A stretch of 64,000 bases of DNA from CAJFUR01 sp904420575 (GCA_965119745.1 OZ221973.1:1240001-1304000); one strand, 5' to 3'. Counted from the stretch's first letter, positions 51,061 through 60,097 are shown. The notes: a model not told the origin generated them from the letters alone. Made by a program: numbers and translations.

Positions 51061-52494
51061 TCAGGAAGACCGAAGGGGCAGCGTGACGGTGAAGGTGGTG
51101 CCGTTGGTCTCGTCGCTGGTGGCGGTGATGGTGCCGCCATGCTCTTCGGTGATTTCGCGCGCGATGGCAAGCCCCAGGCCGTAGCTTCCCTCGGAGCGGG
51201 TGCGGGCCTTGTCGGCGCGGTAGAAGCGGTCGAAGACGTGCGGCAGGTCTTCCTCGGCGATGACGGTTCCGGTGTTGTGCACGTGCAGCTCGATGCGGCG
51301 CGCCGTCTGGCGAAGCGTGACGGCGATGCGGCCGCCTTCCTCCACGTACTTGCAGGCGTTGTCCAGCAACGTCGTCACCAGGCGGCGCAGGCGGGAGGCG
51401 TCGCCGGTCACGCTCACGTCGCGGTCGATGTCGGAAGCCAGCGAGACGTTGCGCTCGAACGCCACCGATTCGAACTGGAGCAGGCCGCCTTCCACCAGAT
51501 CGGTCAGGTCCACCCGCGCGTGCTCGCGGACCGTTTCCGCATGTTCGGGCCCTGCCAGGTCCAGCATGTCGCGCACCAGCTCCTGCATGCGCTCGGCCTC
51601 GCTCTGCGTGCTCTCGATCCACTGGCTTTGGCTGGCCACGCTGCGCTCGGGATGCGCGCGCAGGATGGACGTGTTGGCCAGGATGACCGTGAGCGGGGTC
51701 TTGAGCTCGTGGGACGCGTCCGCGACGAACCGCTGTTGCTGGTCCCACGCCCGCGCCACCGGACCCAGCGCCCAGCGGGAGAAGAACACGCTGATGACCA
51801 GGAACACGGCCAGGGCGCCCACGCCGACGGCCGCCAGCGTGAGGGCGAGCGACTGCCAGGAGGACGCGGCGCTGGCGTCGGCGAAGGCCACGAACGTGGT
51901 GCCGCCGACGGCCCGCTTCGAATAGAAGAGCCCGAACGCGTCGAGGAATCCCGACCCCTCGCCCTTCTGAAGGACGGCGGAGGCGGCGTCGGACAGGACG
52001 TCGTCGGCGATGGAAGCCGTGGTGGAGGAAGGCACGACGGTCATGCCCCCGTCGTCTTCCAAGGCGTACACCACCACGGGGATGACGGATTCGCCCTCGG
52101 CCCGCCTGCCGCCGATCTCGGGCGGGGTCATTCCCGAAAACGCGCCGCCCGCCGCTCCCGCGCCTGTGGCTGGCGAGTCGTCGGAGCTGCCGGCTACGCC
52201 GCCCGCGTCCGGCCCGCCAGCGGAGCCCGCCGCGTCCCCGCCCACGCCCGCGCCCGCCGCCGCGTTCCCGCTCGTCGCACCTTGCGGCCCGAGGACGCCG
52301 CTCGCGGGTGGCATCTTGGCTGCGTCGCCTGCGTGGTCGATAGCGGCATCGAGGGCGGAATACACGCCGTTCGTGCTCTGCTGGTAGTTGATGACGCAGA
52401 TGGCGGTGAACACCACGGCCAACACCACGGCCACGGTGGCCATGTTGAGGGCGACGAACTTGAGGCGCAGCCTCCGCAGCATGGTGGTTTCCAT
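51061..52494 (-). CDS. Membrane sensor histidine kinase with low-complexity sensor loop
   Basis: The 477-residue kinase has a first membrane helix (FVALNMATVAVVLAVVFTAI), an outside loop whose residues about 62-115 are Gly/Ala/Ser/Asp repeats, and a second helix (LALTLAAVGVGALAVFLVI). The H box is DASHELKTPLTVILANTS, and the N (TLLDNACKYVEEGG), G1 (HNTGTVI) and G2 (GSYGLGLAIARE) boxes follow. G1 lacks the usual DxGxG, having NTGTV. It lies 3 bp after the response-regulator stop, so both are one operon. A direct-repeat operator upstream of the pair recurs at 60 kb, suggesting what it controls. Confidence 0.9.
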   Translation of the reverse strand: METTMLRRLRLKFVALNMATVAVVLAVVFTAICVINYQQSTNGVYSALDAAIDHAGDAAKMPPASGVLGPQGATSGNAAAGAGVGGDAAGSAGGPDAGGVAGSSDDSPATGAGAAGGAFSGMTPPEIGGRRAEGESVIPVVVYALEDDGGMTVVPSSTTASIADDVLSDAASAVLQKGEGSGFLDAFGLFYSKRAVGGTTFVAFADASAASSWQSLALTLAAVGVGALAVFLVISVFFSRWALGPVARAWDQQQRFVADASHELKTPLTVILANTSILRAHPERSVASQSQWIESTQSEAERMQELVRDMLDLAGPEHAETVREHARVDLTDLVEGGLLQFESVAFERNVSLASDIDRDVSVTGDASRLRRLVTTLLDNACKYVEEGGRIAVTLRQTARRIELHVHNTGTVIAEEDLPHVFDRFYRADKARTRSEGSYGLGLAIAREITEEHGGTITATSDETNGTTFTVTLPLRSS

Positions 52495-52497
52495 GGC

Positions 52498-53190
52498 TCA
52501 GCCGTTCGCCGCGTGCTCGCCCGGCAGCATGAACCGGTACCCGGCCTTGCGCAGCGTCTCGATGCGTGCTTCCGACCCCAGGAACGCGAACTTCTTGCGC
52601 AAAAACGAGATGTAGGCCTCCACGTTGTTGTCTTCGGCGCTCGACTCCACGCCCCATACTTTGGCGATCAACAGGTCCTTCGACACCACCTGGCCCGGAT
52701 TGGAAAGCAGTATCCGGCAGATGGAGAACTCCTTGTAGCTCAGGTGGATGGACTTCGCGTTGCAGGCGAGATCGTAGCTTTCCAGGTTGAGCTCCAGGTC
52801 GCCTGCACGCAGCGTCTCGAACACCACCTCGCCTTGGCGGCGCGTAAGCGCGCGCAGGTGCGCCAGCAGTTCGGCCGGAGAGAACGGTTTGGTCATGTAG
52901 TCGTCGGCCCCGGAATCGAGCCCGGTGATCTTGTCGGCCACGGCGTCGCGCGCGGTGAGCAGCAGCACGGGGGTGCTCACGCCCTTGCGGCGCAGGGCGC
53001 TCGCCACGGCGAAGCCGTCCATCTTCGGCAGCATGACGTCCAGGATGATGACGTCGTACCGGCCGTCTTCGCCATAGGCAAGCCCGGTCAGGCCGTCGTG
53101 CACCACGTCGGCGTCGTAGCCGTTCTCCTTCAGTATGTGGCCGAGCGCCTGGGCGAGGCGCACGTCGTCTTCCACGATGAGGACCTGCAT
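52498..53190 (-). CDS. OmpR-family response regulator
   Basis: The 230-residue protein has the receiver acidic pair VEDD (residues 6-9), phospho-Asp in VIILDVMLP, Lys in DDYMTKPFSP, and a winged-helix end (LSYKEFSICRILLSNPGQVVSK, RIETLRKAGYRF). It is first in the pair with the kinase downstream. Upstream, at 53272-53289, is CTGAAA-N5-CTGAAA, an 11-bp direct repeat as OmpR-type dimers bind; autoregulation is likely. The same site lies before the VTC/DUF4956 operon. ATG at 53190 has AGGCAGG upstream. Confidence 0.93.
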   Translation of the reverse strand: MQVLIVEDDVRLAQALGHILKENGYDADVVHDGLTGLAYGEDGRYDVIILDVMLPKMDGFAVASALRRKGVSTPVLLLTARDAVADKITGLDSGADDYMTKPFSPAELLAHLRALTRRQGEVVFETLRAGDLELNLESYDLACNAKSIHLSYKEFSICRILLSNPGQVVSKDLLIAKVWGVESSAEDNNVEAYISFLRKKFAFLGSEARIETLRKAGYRFMLPGEHAANG

Positions 53191-53271
53191 GGCGTTGCCT
53201 GCCTTCTTCCGTTTGCCGCGACCTGGTTTGCGACCTCGTTTTGCGACCTGGTTCCCATTGTAGCGGCAACC

Positions 53272-53289
53272 CTGAAATCGGCCTGAAAG
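53272..53289. promoter_or_regulatory. CTGAAA-N5-CTGAAA site upstream of the regulator/kinase pair
   Basis: CTGAAATCGGCCTGAAAG has two CTGAAA half-sites 11 bp apart, the geometry of OmpR/PhoB direct-repeat operators. It is 82 bp upstream of the response regulator start. With flanks (CCCTGAAATCGG then CTGAAAGAA) it differs from the 60-kb site at just one base over 22. Confidence 0.65.
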
Positions 53290-53452
53290 AAACATGCCTT
53301 TCGCGAAGTCTTGTCAAATGGGAGGTACGGTCAAGGCACGTAATAGATGCGCCTTGAAAAGCTCCGGGCCCGATTTCGCTCGATACAATGGTTCTGCAAG
53401 TCCGGACCGTGCGCAGGGCGTGCGGGCGCGGGAAGACACGAAGGAGGAGGCT

Positions 53453-53785
53453 ATGGATCCCAAGCGGAAGAAGCGGCCGCCGGCGAAGGTAGTCAAGCGC
53501 ATCGCGGAGATGAAGGCCGATAGGCGCCGAGACCTCTTCAAGGGGGCGCTCGGCTTGGGCGCCGCCTTGTTGCTGGTGGCTGCGAAGACGGCTCTGGAGC
53601 TTTGGGGCCTTGTTTCCGCCGAAAACGTGGCGTTCGTCAACCTTTTGCTGCTGATGGCCATGGGGCTGGCCGTCGTCACGGGCACGGCCAGCATCGACTT
53701 TGCGAAGAAGGGGAGGGCGATCAGGGAGCTTTGCCAGGAACAAGGGCTTTCAGAAAGCGACGTCGAAGAGCTTGGCATCCTGTGA
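53453..53785 (+). CDS. Small two-helix membrane protein
   Basis: A 110-residue protein with a basic start (MDPKRKKRPPAKVVKRI), two hydrophobic helices (about 33-52 and 60-80) and a hydrophilic tail ending LSESDVEELGIL. No family is recognised. AAGGAGGAGG before the ATG is strong, so it is likely expressed. Its last 36 bases overlap the end of the convergent LysR gene, an antisense overlap. Confidence 0.65.
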   Translation: MDPKRKKRPPAKVVKRIAEMKADRRRDLFKGALGLGAALLLVAAKTALELWGLVSAENVAFVNLLLLMAMGLAVVTGTASIDFAKKGRAIRELCQEQGLSESDVEELGIL

Positions 53786-54703
53786 AGGCTGGGAAGCCGA
53801 AGGTTCAAGCGGCTCGCTTGCGGCGCCGTCGTTTTGGAATAAGCGCTGGATGCTTTGCGCCAGCCTCATGGCTGAACGGGAACTGCTCGAATGCGCCTGA
53901 TAAAGCAGATAGAAGTGCCAGCTGAGCCTCTGATCGAAGATGGGCACGACCACGGTCCCTTCGGGAGGGTGGGCGGCGAACTCTTCGGACACGATGCCGA
54001 CCGCCTGGGTTCGCTTCACCAGATAGAGCATGGAACTGGTGCTGGCTATGACGCTGACGTCCACGTGCTCGATGTCCAAGGTCTCGAAGGCCGCGAAAAG
54101 CTGCTTGTATTGGAAGTCCTGCTGCGACATGAGCAGCAGCTTTTGATGCGCCAGGTCCTCTATCGATGCGTGCGTGAGAAGTGCCAAAGGAGAATCGATG
54201 CTGGTCAGCGCATACGAGATCGAGCGTGACACCTCGTAGGCGTTGCAATTGGGAAAGCTCTGCTCCATGCACATGATCAGCCCGGCGTCCACTTTTCCCG
54301 AGCAGACGTAGCGATAGCAGTCTTCGCAGCTGAGCTCGTAGAGCCGCACGCCTCCCGGATGGTCGGCGATCAGCTCGGTGCCGCCAAGAGGCAGCCCGGC
54401 AAGCAGATTGGTGCCGACTGCAAGGTTCAGGGGCAGGGCAAGCGTTCCTGCGTCATAGAACATGACGCGCAGCTCGTCGATCTTCGCGATGATCTCGCCC
54501 GCCTGCCGTACGATGCGCTTGCCTTCGGGAGTGAGCACCATTTCGCTTCCCTCGCGGGTGAACATGGTGACGTCGAGCTCGTTTTCGATCACCTTGACGG
54601 AATGGGCGATGTTCTGCCGGCTGGTGAAGCATTTCTTCGCCGCCTGCGAATAATTAGAAGCCTGGGCCGCAGCCAGCACATGACGGAGTTGTTGGATCTC
54701 CAT
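53750..54703 (-). CDS. LysR-type transcriptional regulator
   Basis: The 317-residue protein has an N-terminal LysR helix-turn-helix (QLRHVLAAAQASNYSQAAKKCFTSRQ, landmarks ASNYSQAAKKC and LTPEGKRIV) and a periplasmic-binding-like effector domain. It is divergent from the molybdoenzyme cluster that starts at 55068 and so is the likely regulator of it, probably responding to the substrate. The start at 54703 (MEIQQLRHV) is the usual LysR beginning; GGAGATGG is upstream. The effector pocket cannot be read. A Cys pair (SCEDC) near residue 127 is unusual. Confidence 0.9.
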   Translation of the reverse strand: MEIQQLRHVLAAAQASNYSQAAKKCFTSRQNIAHSVKVIENELDVTMFTREGSEMVLTPEGKRIVRQAGEIIAKIDELRVMFYDAGTLALPLNLAVGTNLLAGLPLGGTELIADHPGGVRLYELSCEDCYRYVCSGKVDAGLIMCMEQSFPNCNAYEVSRSISYALTSIDSPLALLTHASIEDLAHQKLLLMSQQDFQYKQLFAAFETLDIEHVDVSVIASTSSMLYLVKRTQAVGIVSEEFAAHPPEGTVVVPIFDQRLSWHFYLLYQAHSSSSRSAMRLAQSIQRLFQNDGAASEPLEPSASQPSQDAKLFDVAF

Positions 54704-55067
54704 GCCTGCATCACCATCTCCCTGAAGCTTGACGCATAACGAAGCGTGCGAGGTGCGCACTGGTATCTTCGCATATTTTCATGCTCAATGATAGGGGCCT
54801 GGGTTGGCATGCGGACGGGCGAAGCGTGCGGCCAAAGCGCGCCTCGCCTGCGCAAAGGCGGCTCGCGATCCGGAAGAACGATTCGAAACAGACCTTCTAT
54901 CAGGCAAGACAGATAGCTGTCAAATGCTTTTTGTCAACCCTGAAAATTCTTGGGAACCGCTCTTCGTCTCCGCAGCCGGTAAAGTCGGGGTGTGCGAAAC
55001 GGCCGGCCTCCAAGCCGGCGTTCGCAATGGCAAGCAATCCTCGACGAATGAGGGGAAGGAGCGGAAC
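54704..55067. promoter_or_regulatory. Divergent control region, LysR / molybdoenzyme
   Basis: These 364 bp separate the two genes. LysR sites (T-N11-A) are too loose to place by eye. The sequence 54890-54960 (GATAGCTGTCAAATGC and CAACCCTGAAAATTC) is AT-richer than its surroundings and is the probable promoter zone. An open frame continues upstream of the molybdoenzyme start but has no family likeness. Confidence 0.4.
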
Positions 55068-57494
55068 ATGGCGGAGTGGAAGAGGCAAGAAGGCCAAGAG
55101 ACCGTCTTTCGGACGTGTGCTTGGTCGCCTCCGGGATGCCATCCCGTGGGATGTGGCCTGCAGGTGCATGTGGAAGACGGCAAGGTGGTCAAGGTCGAAG
55201 GCGATCCGGAGCATCCCATCACGAAGGGCTCGCTGCGCCCGCGCTGTCTGGCGCTGACGGAGTACATCTACCATCCCGACCGCATCATCCACCCGATGAA
55301 GCGGGCCCGCGAAGACCGTGGCCTGGACAAGTGGGAGCAGTGCTCGTGGGACGAGGCGACCGACTTGGTGGCCAACGCCGCCCTGGAGATCACGGAGAAG
55401 TACGGTGCCGAGACCATCTGTGTGTTCGGCGGCACGGGCCGCGAGGCGAACAACTGGTATCCTCAGTGGGCCAACCTCGTGTTCGGCACGCCCAACTCCA
55501 TTTACGCGCAGGCCGGTTGGTCGTGCTATGGGCCGCGCATGTCCAACACGGCGTTCATGATCGGCGGCGGCTATCCCGAGATCGACTATGCTCAGAAGTT
55601 CGATGATCGCTACGACCATGAAGGCTGGGTGCCGCCCGAGGTCATCGTGCTGTGGGGCAAGGAGCCCTTGCGCAGCAACCCCGACGGCCTGTACGGCCAC
55701 GCCATCGTGGAGATGATGCGCAAGTTCGGCACGAAGCTCATCTGCGTCGACCCGCGCATCACGTGGATAGGCACCCGTGCGGAAGAGGTGCTGCAGGTGC
55801 GTCCCGGCACCGACACCGCGCTGGCCATGGCCTGGATCTACGTCATGGCCAAGGAAGACCTTGTCGACCACGATTTCATCGACAAGTGGTGCTACGGCTA
55901 CGACGAGTTGGTGCAGCGCGTCCAGGAGATGCCGCCTTCACGCGCCGCAGTGATCTGCGGCGTTCCCGAGGAGCAGATATGGCGTGCGGCCCGCCTGTAC
56001 GGCAAAGCGAAGCCAAGCAGCCTTGCCTGGGGTCTGGCCGTGGACGAGAACCCGAACGGCACGCAGCTGGGCCAATGCCTCATCGCACTCATGTCCATCA
56101 CCGGCTTCATCGACGCGCCTGGTGGCACGACGCTGGGCATGGGCGACGACCAGGGCAACGTCGTGCGCGACGGCGGCGCCATCGACTCGTCGGAAAAGGT
56201 GGACGACGAAACGGACTCCACGCTCATGCTGGCGCTCAAGCACGGCATCATGACGCAGGAGACGTGGGACACCAAGCGCATCGGCATCGACAAGTACCCA
56301 GCCGTCGGCTCCGTCATGTGGACGGCGCACCCCGACGAGTTCCTGAAGGCGCTGGAGACCGAGGAGCCCTTCAAGATCCACATGGCTCAGTTCGTGTCTT
56401 CGAACCCTGTGGGCACCGCCATTGCGGCCGAGCCGCAGCGCTGGTACAAGGCCTTGAAGAAGCTGGACTTCAACTTCGCCTGCGATCTGTTCATGAACCC
56501 GACGATCATGGCATGCTGCGACGTGTTCCTGCCCGTCGCCAGCACCATCGAACACGACGGCATGGTGGTCACGCACTACGGCCTTAACTCTTCGTTCTAC
56601 GGCGCACAGAACAAGTGCGTGCAGGTGGGCGAATGCAAGAGCGACGTCGAGATCATGATGATGGTGGGCAAGAAGACCTACCCGGAATTCTGGGCCCGTT
56701 TCGAAACCCAGAAGGACTATGACGACTTCCATGTCATGCGCAGCTGGCTGCCCTTCGACACGCTGCGCGAGGAAGTGGTTCACATGAGCAACGAGCCGTA
56801 CTACAAGTACGCCATCGGCAAGCTGCGCCCCGACGGGCAGCTGGGCTTCCCCACGTCCACCGGCCGCATCGAACTGTACTCCTACATGTACGCCAACTGG
56901 GGCGAAGACCCGTTGCCGTATTACGAGCCGGCGGCCTACGGTCCCGAGAACCTGCCCGAAATGGCGAAGGAATACCCCTTCATGATGACTACGGGCGCGC
57001 GCAAGCAGGAGTTCTTCCATTCCGAGCACAAGCAGGTTCCAAGCCTGCGCCAGCTCACGCCATGGCCCGAACTGGACATGAATCCTGCCGACGCCGAGGC
57101 GCTGGGCGTGAACGAGGGCGACTGGGTGGAAATCGAGTCCCCCTACGGCAAGATCCGCCAGCGCGCGAAGATCACGCCCACCATCAAGCAGGGCATCTGC
57201 CACGCCATGCATGGATGGTGGTATCCCGAAGAGGACGGCAACGTGCCCAACCTTTACGGCAACTGGAAGTCGAACGTCAACATGCTGATGCCCAATAGCG
57301 TGAACGGCAAGCTGGGCTTCGGCAACACCTTCAAGCAGATGATGGTCAAGCTGAAGAAAGCCGACGGCGAAGGCGGGCCGAACGACCCGGACGCGAACGG
57401 CATCATCCTGGAGCCGAGCCGCCAGGCCGAGTTCGAAGTTCAGCAGGTTTGGCGTCCCGAAGACAAGTCCACCGCAGAGTACCTGCAGAAGTAA
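55068..57494 (+). CDS. Cytoplasmic bis-MGD molybdoenzyme, catechol-dehydroxylase-like
   Basis: An 808-residue DMSO-reductase-family subunit. Four Cys (C17, C24, C29, C60) should bind a [4Fe-4S] cluster, with spacing CX6CX4CX30C, wider than the common CX2CX3C. GWSCYGPRM holds C153, a possible Mo ligand. Later blocks are GTDTALAMAWIYVMA, FMNPTIMACCDVFLPVAS and EFFHSEHKQVPSLRQL. There is no Tat signal, so it is cytoplasmic. With a ferredoxin-like subunit, an MFS transporter and a divergent regulator, it resembles the catechol dehydroxylase loci of Eggerthella and Gordonibacter. GGGGAAGGAG precedes the ATG. The exact substrate is unknown. Confidence 0.82.
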   Translation: MAEWKRQEGQETVFRTCAWSPPGCHPVGCGLQVHVEDGKVVKVEGDPEHPITKGSLRPRCLALTEYIYHPDRIIHPMKRAREDRGLDKWEQCSWDEATDLVANAALEITEKYGAETICVFGGTGREANNWYPQWANLVFGTPNSIYAQAGWSCYGPRMSNTAFMIGGGYPEIDYAQKFDDRYDHEGWVPPEVIVLWGKEPLRSNPDGLYGHAIVEMMRKFGTKLICVDPRITWIGTRAEEVLQVRPGTDTALAMAWIYVMAKEDLVDHDFIDKWCYGYDELVQRVQEMPPSRAAVICGVPEEQIWRAARLYGKAKPSSLAWGLAVDENPNGTQLGQCLIALMSITGFIDAPGGTTLGMGDDQGNVVRDGGAIDSSEKVDDETDSTLMLALKHGIMTQETWDTKRIGIDKYPAVGSVMWTAHPDEFLKALETEEPFKIHMAQFVSSNPVGTAIAAEPQRWYKALKKLDFNFACDLFMNPTIMACCDVFLPVASTIEHDGMVVTHYGLNSSFYGAQNKCVQVGECKSDVEIMMMVGKKTYPEFWARFETQKDYDDFHVMRSWLPFDTLREEVVHMSNEPYYKYAIGKLRPDGQLGFPTSTGRIELYSYMYANWGEDPLPYYEPAAYGPENLPEMAKEYPFMMTTGARKQEFFHSEHKQVPSLRQLTPWPELDMNPADAEALGVNEGDWVEIESPYGKIRQRAKITPTIKQGICHAMHGWWYPEEDGNVPNLYGNWKSNVNMLMPNSVNGKLGFGNTFKQMMVKLKKADGEGGPNDPDANGIILEPSRQAEFEVQQVWRPEDKSTAEYLQK

Positions 57495-57507
57495 AGGAGG
57501 CATGACG

Positions 57508-57843
57508 ATGCCGCAACACGCCTTGTACATCGATTTCGAGTTCTGCTCGGGATGCCACAGCTGCGAAATCGCCTGTCGCAACGAGCTTGAGCTGCCTTTG
57601 GAAGAATGGGGCATGAAGGTGCTCGAGGACAAGCCGCGCCAGCATGCGGACGGCTCCTGGCACTGGGACTTCATGGCGTATCCGACCGAGAAGTGCGACC
57701 TGTGCGCCGATCGCGTCGAGAGGGGCCTGCTTCCCTCGTGCGTCCAGTGCTGCCAGGCCAAGGTGCTCGAATACGGCACCATCGAGGAATGCGCGCGGAA
57801 GCTTGCCGAAAAGGGCAAGAAGGCCGCCATCTTCGTTCCTTGA
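57508..57843 (+). CDS. Ferredoxin-like [4Fe-4S] electron-transfer subunit
   Basis: A 111-residue iron-sulfur protein with CSGCHSCEIAC (C13, C16, C19, C23; CX2CX2CX3C) and a second Cys group CDLCADRVERGLLPSCVQCC, enough for two [4Fe-4S] clusters in the DMSO-reductase-subunit-B style, but much shorter than usual. It should pass electrons to the molybdoenzyme before it, 13 bp upstream. ATG 57508 is preferred over ATG 57502 because AAAGGAGG is then seven bases away. Confidence 0.88.
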   Translation: MPQHALYIDFEFCSGCHSCEIACRNELELPLEEWGMKVLEDKPRQHADGSWHWDFMAYPTEKCDLCADRVERGLLPSCVQCCQAKVLEYGTIEECARKLAEKGKKAAIFVP

Positions 57844-57923
57844 GTGTTCGACGCTATGCGATGCATGGCGGGGCGTGCCGAGCCAGTGAGCCGCCGCCCC
57901 GCCTTTGAAGGAGATGGGCGGGA

Positions 57924-58130
57924 GTGAACAGCTGCGGAGTGTTCTGCTCGTATTGCGGGAAGTGCGGCAGGAAGATCGACGAAAGGCTTGTGCGGAACAA
58001 GCCGGCGAACGTTTCTCCTCCTGGCGTTGCGCTGCACGGTTCGCAGCAGGCTGGCGCCGGCGAAGGCAAGGGGTGCCCGTCGCAAGGCGGTAGGGAAGAA
58101 GGCAGCCACGCCGTTTTGCCCGTCGAATGA
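57924..58130 (+). CDS. Tiny Cys-rich ORF in the molybdoenzyme cluster
   Basis: A 68-residue open frame starting with GTG after AAGGAGATGGGCGGGA. The start MNSCGVFCSYCGKCGRK has four Cys (CX3CX2CX2C) that could bind zinc or an iron-sulfur cluster; the rest is Gly/Ser/Pro-rich. No family is recognised. Its place between the iron-sulfur subunit and the transporter, on the same strand with a fair ribosome site, makes a small accessory or maturation protein plausible, but chance is not excluded. Confidence 0.45.
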   Translation: MNSCGVFCSYCGKCGRKIDERLVRNKPANVSPPGVALHGSQQAGAGEGKGCPSQGGREEGSHAVLPVE

Positions 58131-58226
58131 TTCTTGGGGTTTTACGGAAGCGGGCTGGAGCAGGAGGAGAGGCCGAACCGGCTTGTGCCCCCCAGCCTCT
58201 ATCTCGAACCTGTTAAGGAGGGTACC

Positions 58227-59767
58227 ATGACCGACACATTGGCCGTTGAATTCGGGCCGAAGTCCAAATTCACGGTTTCCAGTTTCATCGATGCCATCGG
58301 CTTGACGAAGTTCACGTGGGGGATTTTCATCCTGCTTGGCCTTTGCAACATCTTCGAGGGATACGACTACATGATCGTGTCCTACACGGTTCCGTCGCTC
58401 CAGGCGGAATGGGGCCTGAGCTCCACCATCACCGGGTCGCTGTCCTCGTGGTCCCTGATCGGCCTGGTGCTGGGCGGCTTGATCGCCGGGCCTCTGGCCG
58501 ACAAGATGGGGCGCCGAAAAGCGCTTGCCAGCATGACCATCATCTACGGCATCCTGAACCTGCCGTTGTATTTCTCGAACAGCTGGGAATTCTTCGCGTT
58601 CTTCCGCGTACTGGCCGGCACGGGCTTGGGTGCAACCATCCCCATGGTCACCACGTGCTTTTCGGAATGGGTGCCGTCGAAGAACCGCTCGTTCTTCATC
58701 ACGTTCGGCATGGCGTTCATGATCTGCGGGTGGCTCCTGCCGGTGTCATCGGCGGGGCGCTGAGCAACGCCACGGCTGCTGCGACCATCAACGAGGCCAT
58801 GGTCACCGGAGGAGAGTCGGCCTGGAGGGCGGCCCTTGACTCTGCCATCGCCTCGGCCGGCGTCGGGCTGCCGTTCATAGGGGCGGGCGTCGACTTCGAC
58901 AGCTGGCGCTACGGCTACTTCATCGGCGCGATTCCCATCGTCTACGGCATCGTTCTGTGGTTCGCCATGCCCGAAACACCCCATTGGTTCGCGAGCAAGG
59001 GCCGCTTCCAAGACGTCAACGCCGCCTTGGGCAAGTTGGAGAAGTCCAAGTTCGGCAATGCCGACCTGTCCACGCAGTTTGCGGCCGAGCAGTACATCGT
59101 GCCGAAGCCGGTGCAAGGCAGCGGCGTTGCCGCCCTGTTCAGCAAGAAGTACATCAAGGGCACGATGACCATCTGGATCGCGTACTTCATGGGGACGTTC
59201 ATCGTCATGGGCATGAACGCTTGGCTGCCCAAGATGATGGTCACGGCCGGCTACAGCTACGGCCTGGCAACCTTGAACAACGGCGCCGCCGTCATCGCCG
59301 ACGTGTTGGCTGGCCTTGGTGCCGAAAAGTTCGGTCGCAAGAAGAACATCATCGGCGGCTTCGCGTTCGCCGTGGTGATGATCGTGGTTACCACCATCGT
59401 GTTCTACGTCGCCGTGACGACGGGCTCGGTGCCCTATGGTGTGATCGCGCTTGTGATGGTGCTGTTCGGCTTTGCCATCAACTATGGTCAGACCGGGACG
59501 CAGCCGCTCATGCCCGAAGTGTATCCCGCCTCCATCCGCGCAACGGGCGTTTCGTACTGCCAGGCGTTCGGCCGCTTCGGCGGGGCGTTGGGCCCGCTGC
59601 TGCTGGGCGCCATCATGGACTTCATGGTCTCCATCGGCGCCAGCACCGCCATGTCGATGTCCGTCACGTTCATGGTCATGACCGTTCCTGCCATCATCGT
59701 GTGCATTTCCACGGCCGTGCTGATCAAAGGCGACTTCAAGGGCGCCATCGACGAGATCACCGAATAG
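58227..59767 (+). pseudogene. MFS transporter broken by a one-base frameshift
   Basis: Codons from 58227 give a normal MFS N-terminal half (about residues 1-172: YDYMIVSYTVPSLQ, GGLIAGPLADKMGRRKAL between helices 2 and 3) that ends at a stop at 58763. From about 58740 a different frame carries on without a gap (PAGVIGGALSN) through the second half to 59767. One missing base in CTCCTGCCGGTG (about 58735-58746) explains it. The full chain would be about 513 residues, of the aromatic-acid/H+ symporter type. It could be a true mutation, a sequencing error, or a programmed frameshift. AAGGAGGG precedes the ATG. Confidence 0.8.
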
Positions 59768-59846
59768 GCGGTCTGTGCCTGCCCTGCAGGCTTTCCCGCG
59801 GCATAGGGGTTTCGCGCGGCGTCCCTGTCAAGAAAGGAAGTTTCTC

Positions 59847-60062
59847 ATGTGTTTCAGACCTTCAACCACCACCGGCCCCGTTCCTGGTGCAGGGGTGCCG
59901 GGCGCTCCTGCCGCCCCAGGTGCTCCTGGCGCACCGGCGGCCCCAGGCGCACCTGGCGTTCCAGGAGGCCCTAAGGCCCCCGCCGCCCCGGGCGTGGCGG
60001 GAGCGCCGAAGCCTCCCGCAACGCCGGGAACAGCCGCCCCCGAAGAGGCAGGAGAAGAATAG
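59847..60062 (+). CDS. Small Pro/Gly/Ala-repeat protein
   Basis: A 71-residue protein starting MCFRPSTTTG, then about 50 residues of PGAP/AAPG/GVPG repeats in a collagen-like style (many G-x-P steps) and an acidic end EEAGEE. GAAAGGAAG precedes the ATG, so it is probably translated. The repeats are too irregular for a strict triple helix. The MCFRP start, with one Cys, may be the working part. It sits just after the transporter and before a terminator, so it belongs to the cluster. Function unknown. Confidence 0.55.
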   Translation: MCFRPSTTTGPVPGAGVPGAPAAPGAPGAPAAPGAPGVPGGPKAPAAPGVAGAPKPPATPGTAAPEEAGEE

Positions 60063-60097
60063 CCTGCAGGCTGACGCAGGCAGAGCCGGTCGTTGCG

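Noticed and set aside
50966..53743. 925-codon minus-strand frame across the kinase and regulator
   Set aside because: It is a shifted frame on the same strand as two genes with full motif sets and would overlap both; its peptide is Arg-rich.
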